In this document: in pieces, positions 46,541 through 57,526 of the stretch
How positions within the stretch are numbered: the stretch's first letter is position 1
How the letters are laid out: each line of letters starts with the position of its first letter
NCBI GenBank assembly: GCA_029449235.1
Contig: JANATG010000015.1
Location: 1,116,001-1,180,000, forward strand
DNA from: Linnemannia schmuckeri
Taxonomy: Eukaryota; Mortierellomycota; Mortierellomycetes; Mortierellales; Mortierellaceae
DNA: 64,000 nt
Direction of reading: 5' to 3'
Translations under genes and position numbers: made by a program
Notes under the pieces: generated by a model
Databases searched by the model: none
Told to the model about the DNA's origin: nothing
Seen by the model: only the letters and a program-made list of their open reading frames with translations

Positions 46541-48544
46541 TTAGGTATCCTTCTTGCCCACAAGCAGGTTCCAGCAAGTCTCAAGGTCATGACTCATCGT
46601 CGCCAGATCGAAATTCAAAAATGTTAAAAACTCGGCCTCCATTCGGTCCAGGTCCTCGACCTGCAACACAGATCCCGCGGCATTCGTTGACGAAAAAGAG
46701 GAAGAGTTTTGTGTGACGGAATGCATAATGGAGGAAAGGCTTTGGAATTGTCGAGGTTGTTGTTGGGCTTGGGTGGGCGTTTGTCCTTGGGTGGGCGTGG
46801 TTGGGACGGGGGTATTGGATGCCATGGTCGAGGTCTCGCTTACTTGAGGCGATGGCGGGACGGATGACGACAAATAAGGGGATGAAGCCTGCTGCTGATG
46901 CTGTCCCGAAGACGAGATGTTCCCAGATCCTGCTGAAGTAGGTGTGGCGGGGGTTCTTGCGAACGATCCAAGGTTTAACAGACGAACCCAAGCGTGGTTC
47001 GAGAAAATCAACTCCGAGTTCAGTCTCGACTCCAATGTCTGCTCTACTTCCTCGTCCTCCTCTGATACAACTGGTGGATCGTAATACAGACTGCTCTCCG
47101 ATGCTGATTCCTGGGAATGAAGAGGTGGTGAAAGGGCTACACTGCAACGATATTTCGCCGCAATGATGAATGCAATTAGAAAAAGGCGATGTGAACATCC
47201 TTGCTCGCCCTTGGCCTCTGGATTTTTCTATTTCGTAACAAAAAAAACAAATCAAAGTAAAGTTAATTTTGTGAACAATGAAACAAACTGAGTTAAAAAA
47301 AGGTGCACCAGCCCTTTTTTCATTCTGCCTCTTCACAGCCCAATTTTCTCCCTCTCTCCTCCAATTCAAGAGTGTGTCCAAGAAATAAAATACTTACAGC
47401 TTTTAGCCGGTCGACATAAATTAAGGCCAGCGTCAAGGTCAAGTTAGGGAACGGCACTTTAGGCAACTGTGGGAGGTCCCTGGAGGTATTGATTGGTTGT
47501 GGGAAATGGCGCGATGCATCTGATGATGACTTTCTGTTGTGCGAGGGAGGCTCGGACCTGTGGTACATTGGAGGGTATGACTGATCATGTTGATCATGTT
47601 GATGTTGTTGCTGCTGTGGGTAGCGGGGTTGGTGTTGCTGTTGCTTCTGCTGTTGCGAATGAAGATGTGGCGGTGCTGAATGTTGTTCATAGTGGTCGTA
47701 ATTTCCTTCCCGATAGCCTTGGTCGTATGATCCTTGGAAGGAGGACTCAGAGCCCATTGGCCGGGCCATGTGCTGTTGTTGATGTTGTTGTTGGCTGTCT
47801 GCAGAGTAGTAGTCAGACTGCTGGTGCTGATGACGAGCATGACGCTGTCCTGAGTGGTCATGGTAATCTGGTGAGTAGCGATGACGATTCCGCCGGCTGG
47901 ACAAGGCTTTGAGTGGCCTTGAGTCTACAAAGGTACAAAAAGTAATAATGGATGCATGGGTACATTTGATTTAATTGGAAATTGGCGATGTAAATTTGGC
48001 GATGTAAATATTTTATCTGATAATTATGATCAAATATAGATCTTCATTCAGAAATAGCAATATACAAAACCACCTACCGGATGTATGAAGTTCTTGCGCA
48101 TTGTTATTGTTGATCGGTTTGGCCGTGGTCTCTTGCGCTTGTGGCTGATGGACGGTCGTCGCCTGAGGAGGCTGTGCATTTGGATTTACAGCTGTGAGGG
48201 AAAGGATGTGGCGTATGTAGTTGGCGAGTGACATTAACTGTGCGGCATGGTTTGGATTATTCCGTGATGACGCTGCAATTGCTGCTGAAGGCGAGACTGC
48301 GCTGGCCGACTCTTCAGACGAACCTGTCGGTGCAACTGAGGCTGCTGCTTCCCAGCGGGAAACTGTAAGATGTGTGCAGAAGGCTATAGATAGACAGATG
48401 GACAACGATCAATGGTGAGATAGGATGTATGGTCAGTACTTGTCAAAATATACGATTGTTGTTTATGTGTGTGCTTGTATGTGCGATTGTATGTGTGTGT
48501 GTGTGTGTGTGTGGATGGGGATTACCCATGGTCCAAAAGAAACA

Positions 48545-48577
<33 letters not shown>

Positions 48578-49954
48578 GCGATAGATGTGTTTTCCAGCCT
48601 TGTCTGCTCAAATAAAAATAAAAAATAAAAAATAAAAAAAGGGCCAGAACGAGGCATCGGAGACAAAAAAAAAAAGACAAAGGATGGACAGTGGGAAGTG
48701 CAGGGTTGTATTCTCTTGGAGGAAAGGGTGGGAGGGAATGGGAGAGGGTAAGTCATAGGGCTGAGGATTTAGCCAATCCAAGGGAACAAGGAAAAAAGGG
48801 AAGAAAGAAAAAAAGTGAGCATGGCGCATGGATCCATGAGAGAAGCGTGCATTGCCAATAACATTTAAGAAACACACACAAAGAAAGAAAAAAAAACACC
48901 GCATCACATAGAAGGACAAACAAACAATAAACAAACGTCAACTTTAACAGAGTAAAAGTACACAGGAACACACCCACTCACGACGACGACGATAGGGCAG
49001 AAAAGCAAGATTTACGTTGTCCAAAAGAAAATAGACACAAAATCCATGGACCCATTCCGTCATCGTCCCAAGGTCGACAATGTCTAAAGTTCAAATAAAC
49101 AAAAATTCATCAACAACAAACAAACCAGCCATGTCCCCTCGTCGCTTACCTATTGTTCGATATTCTACCTTGCCGCTGTCCAGACGTTGTAGACGGCCAA
49201 AGCCAGACTTCATTGCTGATGTCTGTCCAGTGTAAGCCCTTTGGCTCACCTCTGTACATTTGACGCCATAGAGCATTGGTGTTGGAATAGTGACTGGCAT
49301 GGGCAAGGGTGCAGGTGTCGATGGTGAGGGTGAGTGATAATCGCTTGAAGGCTGTGAGGTGTATGGTGCTGAAGATTCTGACCGATAGCCGTGATCTGTG
49401 TAGGGGTGCTTGCTTGGCTGTCGCGAGGGTTGAACTGCTAGGGCGGCCTTGATACGGTCGACTAGAGTCGGAAGTCGATTGCCTCTGGGAATGTGATATG
49501 GAGACGATCTGTACTCAGAAGGATGGGGTGCTTGACTCATTGGGCCACCGTTTTGAAGCTGAAGTTGGTGGTTGGCGAAAGGAGTCCCCCGTTGTGAGGG
49601 AACGAATGGGTGATGTGGGTGATGGTACGGTTGGTTGTTGTATCTGGTGGCCTGGCGGGATTGTGATTGTGGGATGGATTTGGTAACTCGAGAGGATCCC
49701 ATAACGCTGTGAAGAATGTGATTGTTGCTGTGGTTGTTGTGGAGGTACCGAGAGGGTGCTGGCTGGATGGCTCTGAAGGAGTTTGAACCGGCGGCTGTGT
49801 TGTGCGCCCAGGATGTTGAGGAGAGATCGGAGGAGGGTGGAGGTGGTGATAATGAGGGCTGTCGATCCATTGCTCCGTAGGAGACCTCGTACTCTGACCT
49901 GCAAGAGGATGTGGTGGAAGAATGGGTGTTACAGACGTGTTGTTGGACCTTCAT
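46541..49954 (-). CDS. PHO80-like cyclin with large insertions
   Basis: Five exons: 49954-49150, 49083-48982, 48362-48078, 47924-47398 and 47227-46541. All are in phase, giving 801 residues. The cyclin fold is in the C-terminal third: FPNLTLTLALIYVDRLKAKN, GCSHRLFLIAFIIAAKYR, then NHAWVRLLNL, and finally DRMEAEFLTFLNFDLAT. This matches PHO80/PCL-type cyclins, which activate a Pho85-class CDK in phosphate, glycogen and polarity control. About 45 residues are inserted after AAKYR and about 100 low-complexity residues between NHAWVRLLNL and the last helix. The N-terminal 500 residues are Gln/His/Ser/Pro-rich, apart from a compact, well-structured-looking piece in exons 1-2 (TMTEWVHGFCVYFLLDN). 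The start is the first in-frame ATG; an upstream untranslated exon is possible. Confidence 0.83.
48547..48576. repeat. Poly(T) tract of 30, in a cyclin intron
   Basis: Poly(A) in the sense of the minus-strand cyclin gene, inside its second intron. A GT repeat (about 48496-48513) lies just before it. Confidence 0.95.
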
Positions 49955-52900
49955 TTTGCGTATGTGGCAGGATGTGTTTGGGGTGGGCTGTTCAAAATTT
50001 GTCTGTGTAGTGTAGTCTCTGCTTGGCTGAAGGATGGGGTGAAATCGAAGCCGAGTATTGAGGTTGAGAGAGGGTTGATGGTGTGATGTTGAGGGAGATA
50101 GGTGTGTGTATGTGTATGTGAGGATGGGAGGATATAGCAGGATGGAGCTGGGCTGGAGATGCGTCAAGCGGTGGAAGGATAGCGTGGAGAGAGAAGGTCA
50201 GGCTAGGGGATGGGGTTGGTATGTGTGAAGATATATGTGTGTTGTCTGTTGATGAGCAATTGATGGCGAAGTACACAAAGTAGAGTTTTGTGTATGAAGA
50301 GGAAGAATATTCGTCGACTTGTGTATGGGTATGAGTGTTGATAGAACAAAAGATAAACAATGGCGATGAAAAAAGTGGGAGGATGGTGGAGAGAGCAGGG
50401 GTATTTATTGTTTTACCTCTCGTTACTTAGGCGATTGAAGTGGGCCATGAGCAGAGGGTAAAAGCGAAGGATGTGTGTTATGTAAAAGGGGGAGACAAAG
50501 AGAGAAGAAAGGAAAAAAAAGTAGAGCGGAGGAAACCAGGGTCGAGGAGATAAAGAGAGCAAAAAGAGAAGAGAAAAAACCGATCGAGGATGTTTGGACT
50601 GAGTTGGTTTTTGTGTATTTATGAGCAAGAGAAATAATGCACGCGTGGAAGAACAAATATAAAAAAACAAAGGTGGGTTGAGTGAAGAGAACGATGATGA
50701 TGGGTGGTCAATTGGAAAAAGAAGGAGAGAGGAAAGTGTGTGAAGGAAAAAGGGAGTGTTGGTGGTGGTTGTGAGATGAAGTCGAGTTGAGGAATACCAC
50801 ACGAAGATGAATGCAGTGATCGGGACTGGGAAGGAAGGAAGGAAGGAAAGAAGGAGTGAAGGGAAACAAAGGGGCAAAAGTGACAGAGTGAGTGAGAGAG
50901 AGAGAGAGTGAGAAGAGGACGAGGGCAAGAAGGGGAAAAAAAAAAGCGTGTATGTATGAAGGATCTGAATATTATGTACAGAAAAAGAGGGAAAGAGGGA
51001 AGAAGGGAAGAGAAGAAGAAGGGAAGGAAAGAAATAAGGAATAAGAGGAGAAGAAGAAAGAGAGAACGATGAGGAAGAACAAGTAGAAAAAAGAGGGAAG
51101 AGTGTCTGATGGCTCAATGGTTGTTGTTAGAATTTGAGGAGGAGAGTAAAGAATAAAATAGAAAAGTAAAATGCAAAAAAATGCAATCGAGTTCATTCCT
51201 TGAAAAGCAGGGTTGTCAACCCAGTTAACAGCCAGTCAGTCAGACTCTGTAGCTCACAAAGTCCAGAGGTATGGCTGGCTCCACCAACAAACAGCTCCAG
51301 AGACAAGAGTTCCAGGTCCGGCTGAATTCAACTGCTCAGAGACAATTTGTTCATCAAAGAGTAAAGCAAAGCAAAAGCAAGGATGCGAATAGTAAAAATG
51401 AAAAGGAAAGAGAGGGAAAGGAGGGTGGCACCATCCATGATCGACGCCTCGATTGTTGTCGATGTTTGTTGTCTGTGCCATCATCCCAGGTCTCATTTTT
51501 AGGAATTTGAGACGCCAGGTAGCAATCGTGTCCAGGTGTTACTCTCTGTGTTCACAGTGTGCTCTCGAGACGGTTGCCAGATCCCATCATTCTTATTGTT
51601 ATCGTTGACTCTCATTCTCGCTCTTCTAACACTCGAACCCTAAAAAGAGAAAAAAAAGAAGCAGCGGTCGATTGTTTGTAAACAACAAGACACACACCTA
51701 CCCCGATGGTTTGCATCGTATCAAAGTGTGGGTAGGAAAAAAAAAGAGGAAAAAAAAAAATAATTAAAGAGCAGCCTCCGCGGAGGTTGTCTGATCGATC
51801 GCTGCCCCTTTTTAGAGCTAAAAAAAGTCACTACTGTGTGTCCGCATGCCAAAATAAAATCCATATGTGTGGCTGTCACACCGTCATTCTATCATCAGCA
51901 TTGGCAGACATAAGAGAGAGTGAGAGTAAGAGAAAGGGTCGAACTCCAAAAGCGCATCTCTGAGAGGATACAAACATTGGGAAAAGAACGCTCAGTTCGC
52001 TTTATTCGTTTTCTTATTCGTCCCTACAATGCTTCCTTCCATACGGGTATGAGGCTGAATTGCACACTTGTCCTAGCTCCGTTTTCCCCGTGGGATTCCA
52101 GGCACAATCGAAAATGACAGCAAAAAATGTCCATGGGATCTGATCTGCGATATCAATAACAATATCACTCACCCCACATTACACAAACACCACCACCACC
52201 AGTACTACGCCTCCGTCTGGAGTGAGCTTACTCGTTCTCATTTTTCATTGTTTTTCTTAGAGCAACAGTAATCATGCAATCCTCCATCCAATGCTAGAGT
52301 CAAAATCGATATCCTCCCCTTGCCTCCTTTCTTCTAGCCTTCCCGTCCCCCCACTCTCCTTCAGGCCTAGACAAAAAAGAAGAACAATTAGTAATACTCG
52401 GAATAAAGGAGCAGTCGATCCCTCTAAATGACTGATAGGAAAAGTGGAAGAAAACCTTCACAAGTATTAGCAATAGTACACACTTTATTTTTTTAACTCT
52501 TCAAATTTGTAGTCGAGAGCTGGGACACAGGTTGGACCAGACAAGACAAAAAATGTCAGCAATAGCAATGTTTCGATCATAAAAAACACACGGTGAAGAA
52601 GTCTGCATTGCCATTGTTTCTTCCAAAAAGTGAACCACTTACATTCTCTATTTTGTGTTAGCTTTGCAATAAAAAAAGGTTTTTTGTTAATTGCCATTCC
52701 TTCTCTCTGCCATTCTCCTTCCGTGGAGGTTGGCTGTGCAACGACTCCTAGCCGTTCCGCGCATGTTATAGATGTAATAGATATTTGAAACTCTGCTGTT
52801 GTCTTTTCCTCTCTTCTCTTTATTACTTTTTCACGCCCGCCTTTTCTCTCTCTCTCTCTATCTAGCTCGCTCAATATTGTCAGGCTTTGTTATCCGCAGC

Positions 52901-54846
52901 TAGAACCAGTCCGACCCCTCTCGAACAAGTTGTTCTATAATTGTGTCGATCGTCTAGAAAAAATATAATGACCGACCGTTCACGAGAAAGAGGAAAGTGG
53001 AGAAACCACGCCATCACCGATCATTATATCTTCCCCAGATTCCTATTCTCCTTTCATTCTCGATCGTCTAATCGTGCATTCTCCGCAGACCTCTCCTTCC
53101 ATTCTCCTGACCCTCTGTCGCGCCTTTTTTTTTATTACATCCTCCTTCCTGTTAGCTGAAACTCTACGGGCGGAATCTAATATCCTAGGGCGTTTTGTGC
53201 AAAAAAAGGTATCCAGGGCGGACGGGGATTAGGCATTGTACACCCTCGCATTTTCCCCATTTTGCTTCTCTTATCAAACAGGGCCAATATTTTTTACTTC
53301 TGTAGGGATCAATGGGGGTTGCATGTTGTTTCCATATGTCCTACCTAGCTAGTCGCGGCAACGCAAATAAGGTCGCGAGTACATTTTCTTTTTGCCTTGC
53401 TCATTTTTAGTACATTGTGAAAAATAATCGCTACAAAAATACAAATAAAGAGAGGGTGGGCGAGGTACACCTTGGGAGAGAAGAAAGGTTTATCCATCCG
53501 TCTGTTGGTCGGTGTGCAAATCCGCATTCTACACATACCTGCAAATCTCCTCAGGACAAACTCCTAGATAGGTATGGCAGAGAATCATCCTGCAAACACA
53601 CACATGGGCTCGACGATAGCGCAGGGCAGGACAAAAAGCGGAGAAGTAGTCTATCACCTAGAACACTTTTCTTCCTTCACCTCGTGCAACCTTTGCTTAT
53701 TTTTCTTTTTGTCGATGCATCAAGTATTTACCCTGTTTTCAACTGCCCCTCCTACTCGGCCAACGTGCACAAAACTCTTAACTATAACCAGGTGTAACCA
53801 ACCAACATAACTCTACCCCCGCTTGCACCGCCCAAAAAAAAAAAAAAAGTGACGGGTGCGAGCGTACATCTCAGCCTTGTCCCTGTAACCAAAGCCCAAT
53901 CGAACATCAACAACAACTCAGTCAAATAAGGCCCTTCCTTCTTTTCTTTCTCCGAGGGAGACTCAAACGACAAGCAAGAGAAAAAACGTTTTCGTTATGT
54001 TCGCTGAGGTTACACAAAACAGAGAAAAAGGATTTTTTTGTTGACGTTGTTGTCGTGTTTGCTGTTGCCATCTGGACAAACAACAACGATGATGATGAGA
54101 AAGGAGGAGGGGTCCGAAGTACCCGCCCCAGTGATCGCAAGATTGTCGTCTTCTTCGGCTGTTTTTGTTTAATGGACATCCTTGCTTGCTTGTGTTCAAG
54201 GAGCGTGAGTAAATTACTCCTTTGACGTTTGGATTCGGGGTGCTCCTCGGAGGAAGAGAGGAGAGAGGGATGAGCGTTACAAAGAGCACGGTGTATACTG
54301 TTGTCTGTAGCATGACTTAAGCAACCATTGACGCTATCAGTCTTCCGAGGAATCGGGGAAAAAGAAAATTGAGCCTAGCGAAAAAAAAAAAGCCAAAGAG
54401 AACATGAGCAAGGGAAAAAAAATTAAGTTGAGCATGCCAATGGTCAACCCTCTGTGAAGAGGGCTGGTTGCCTCCTCGATCTTGACTCTTGCCTTGGACA
54501 CAAGGAATGTAAGTCGTTACATATGCGATTGGAACTCGTTCCAGGACTGTCCTTTCAGCCTTCCTTCGCCTCTTCCAGTTGGGAAGCTTGCTGGGCTACT
54601 AAGAGATCCCATCACTGATCGCCCTTTTTCGCGAATTCCACGCTTCCCGTCCATACCTTGTCCATCCCATCCAGATCACATTAACCCGCCACCAAAGCTC
54701 CATCAACTCACACCGTTTACTCTGAAAAAAAAAACGTCAATCAGCACCAAAAACATAACTCAACAAAGGACTAGCCAGCAGCGATTTAACAAACCATCAC
54801 AAACCCATACGCCTCAGCCAAAAGGAAAAAGCTAAAACAATAAGCG
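49955..54846. other. Divergent intergenic region of 4.9 kb, no supported gene
   Basis: This region lies between the cyclin and RBM33-like start codons. 50.0-51.2 kb is strongly CT-rich in the cyclin sense and likely promoter and 5' untranslated DNA. The rest is AT-rich with scattered short frames. A 31-codon frame at about 52491-52586 (minus) begins with a signal-peptide-like MIETLLLLTFFVLSGPTCVP, and a protein-like frame lies at about 51935-52117 (plus). Neither is good enough to call. Confidence 0.5.
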
Positions 54847-57195
54847 ATGGCTTCAAGGAAGGACGCAGTATCCAAGGATGCACTCGATCTCTATGACGGC
54901 GAGGATGACCTGCTCGATTATGGCGATGAGCTCGAGGCAGATCTCCTCGATGGCGACTTGTCGGGCGCCGGAAACTATGATGATCTCGAGTTGGACGACG
55001 AGGACGACCTGGGACTTGACTTGCCTCCCCTGGATGCCGTCTCGTCTTCCACTTCCGAGAAGGCTGCTGCTCACCAGAACGGGACCACGACCGCCGCCGC
55101 CGCAAAGGAAGTGGAAAGTGCTACCAGTGCTTTTGATGATGTTGCATACGACAGGCCTGACTACGCCGCCGATATTGACGCGTCTGCAGCCAGGAGCGTT
55201 AACCCAAAAACCAACAACTACAAGCAATCTACCTCGAACAACGAAAAGCGGGACGCGTCGCCCTCTTCAGCATCCACCTCACAGAAACGCCAATCCTACG
55301 GCAGTGATCAGAGCGAAGCTGAGCTCGGAGGTATTAATCGGCAGAATTTCAGTCCTTCTGACGACCGTTCTTCATACAGCAACAACTATAACAGCAGCGC
55401 GTCATCGTCACCTCGAGGCGGTGGTCGAAGTGGCGGACTGAGGGGTCGTGGAAATCAGGGATACGGTATTGGTAGTGGTCGTGGAAACTACCAAGGCGGT
55501 GGAGCTGGCAGAGGGGGAAACATGATGGGCATGGGCATGAATCAACAACAGATGTATGCTATGCAGCAGATGGGTATGAACATGAACATGGGCCTCGGCA
55601 TGAGCATGGGTATGAACGGTGGACGCTATTCTGGGTAAGTTTACTTTCTTTTGTTGTCGTTTCTTATTCCGTCGTCTTGTATTTGTGCTCATTTTTCACG
55701 CTTCGCTTCAATGTTAAGAAATCTTACCGATCAAAAAAACCTAACCCTATCCTCCTTTTTTTTTACACATTAGTAATGATGGATACGGCAATCAAGGGAT
55801 GGGATACCCTTACAATGGCGGGGCAGGTATAGGTGGTGGTGCGGGTACTCCAGGCAGGACAATCCACATCAACCCAAAGTTCCAGAACCGTGCTGGAGTT
55901 CCGGCGATCCCAGGAGCAACAACAACATCATCAACAGCAGCAGCAGTGCCAGCAGGACTGGATCGTGCGCTTGGCCAACAGCAACAGCAGGGTTCCCGAC
56001 AGTTCTACCAGGATTCTGGCAATGGTCAATCACCGGGCCGAGGAAACCAGTCATCGCGATCTGGTTCTCAGGATAGATTCGACGGCGACCGCTTCAACAG
56101 AAACCAGCAGCACAATAACGTATGTTTCCTGTGATCGTGGTTGCTCTTTCTTTGTAGACGCTGGACATTCATAGACTGACATCATATGAAAGTCAGGGCT
56201 GACGAAAAAGTCTTTACATTTGTTAATATAGGGACGGAGCGATTCAAGGGATGGACGTGATCAACAAGGTGGCAGCAGATTTGAGCGAGGAGGACGCACA
56301 GACAATTCATACCGTACCTCTGAAAGCTCAGAAAGAGATTTTGGTCAAGGACTGTCACCAAGCAGAAATTTTGGTAGCCGATCTGGAGATTCTCCAAGGA
56401 CCCCTCAGTCACACTCGCCCTTGCCTTCGTACAACAACAACCGCTCGTCACCCATCATTGGAGGAGGAAGTCCAGGATCGATTTCCAGCAGGTTAACGCC
56501 CGGTCTCAAGCGTGCAGGTGGGGGATCGATGGAGGACTTTCAACAAAAGGCACACAAGTCCAGCGGTGCAAGCACTCCGCGTGGCGAACACAGCCGATCG
56601 AATACCAATCTGGGATATGGCTCTGACACGGGATCGGTTTCATTCTTGAGGGGCCGTCGGGACGGTGGTGGTGGTGAGGATAGCTCACAGCATGGACAGC
56701 GCGAGTCATCATCATCGTCGTCATCGAACAGCAATGCGGTGCCGACAGGATTTGTCAAGGTCGACAACATACCCGACTCTGTTTCTGACGTCTCGATTCG
56801 TCAACTTGCCCACGGCATCTCTGGCGTCGACCGTGTACTTGTAAGTCATTAAGATCTTTTGTGGAACTATGGTATAGAAGATGAAAATTGCGCGAGTTAA
56901 TGAAAAGGGTCTGTTTCTAACGACTTTTTACTTTTTGGTTTCTTTTCTTATTGATAGACTGTCTCCAAGAAGGGTGACCGCACGGTTATTCTTGGATTTG
57001 CATCAGTCGACGAAGCCAAGTTTTTCCGTAGACAGATAAATAGGTTCGCAAACGACAGTGCTGGATGTCTTTTGTTTTATATTTGAACGAATCACATGTA
57101 GGTCGACGCTAACTAACTCTCCTTCAATTTTTTATTCACCTCTTAGGACATCGATCGAAGGATCATTAGTCACTGTGACTTTGACCTCGGCTTAA
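54847..57195 (+). CDS. RBM33-like RNA-binding protein, C-terminal RRM
   Basis: Five exons: 54847-55634, 55774-56119, 56232-56840, 56958-57043 and 57147-57195. The phases agree and give 625 residues. The N-terminus is acidic with repeated D/E-D-L-L patterns (DDLLDYGDELEADLLDGD), like the start of animal RBM33. The middle is disordered, with RGG/GRG clusters (SGGLRGRGNQGYG) and Met/Gly/Gln-rich runs typical of RNA-binding proteins. About residues 551-625 form an RRM-like fold, GFVKVDNIPDSVSDVSIRQL then RTVILGFASVDEAKFFRRQI, spread over three exons and ending at the very C-terminus. RBM33 in animals is linked to mRNA export and m6A turnover; a similar role here is inference. The RRM and RGG calls are firm; RBM33 orthology is tentative. 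Confidence 0.82.
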
Positions 57196-57300
57196 AAATA
57201 ACATCTTGTTTTTTGTCCCTGAACGCCGGAGCACTACAAAAGGATCTTGTCACCAACCTAATGTACTATTTTTTTTACGTGTATTTTTATTCATTTTTCT

Positions 57301-57348
<48 letters not shown>

Positions 57349-57526
57349 CCACTGCATGGAGTGACAAGTCAAAAAGGTGACGACGATGTATCATAACCAG
57401 AAACAAAAAAAAAAACAAAAACCTAGATTCGTCACGTAGAAGCAATGGCGGCTCATACATAATAAACTTTTGGGGGTGGATGTGGCGAAGGTGTAATTGT
57501 ACTTTATTTCAAGTCTTATCGTTTCT
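57196..57526. other. Convergent intergenic region with a long homopolymer
   Basis: 331 bases between convergent stop codons of the RBM33-like and lipase genes, dominated by a run of 44 T. No gene. Confidence 0.6.
57305..57348. repeat. Poly(T) tract of 44
   Basis: The longest homopolymer of the window, in the gap between two convergent genes. Its true length may vary or be affected by sequencing. Confidence 0.95.

Noticed and set aside
46587..47381. A 264-residue minus-strand frame over the last cyclin exon
   Set aside because: The cyclin helices are in the other frame. This one is a shadow that crosses the intron.
49955..50167. N-terminal extension of the cyclin
   Set aside because: The extended frame starts with TTG and is low-complexity. 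The ATG at 49954 is the first acceptable start.
50413..51117. A 234-residue minus-strand frame upstream of the cyclin gene
   Set aside because: It is Ser/Leu/Phe/Pro-rich because the DNA is CT-rich. The same pattern in several frames is typical of promoter DNA here.
52485..52874. A 129-residue minus-strand frame and its short signal-peptide-like tail
   Set aside because: Composition is mixed with simple-sequence DNA. No cleavage site context, partner exon or homology can be shown from sequence alone.
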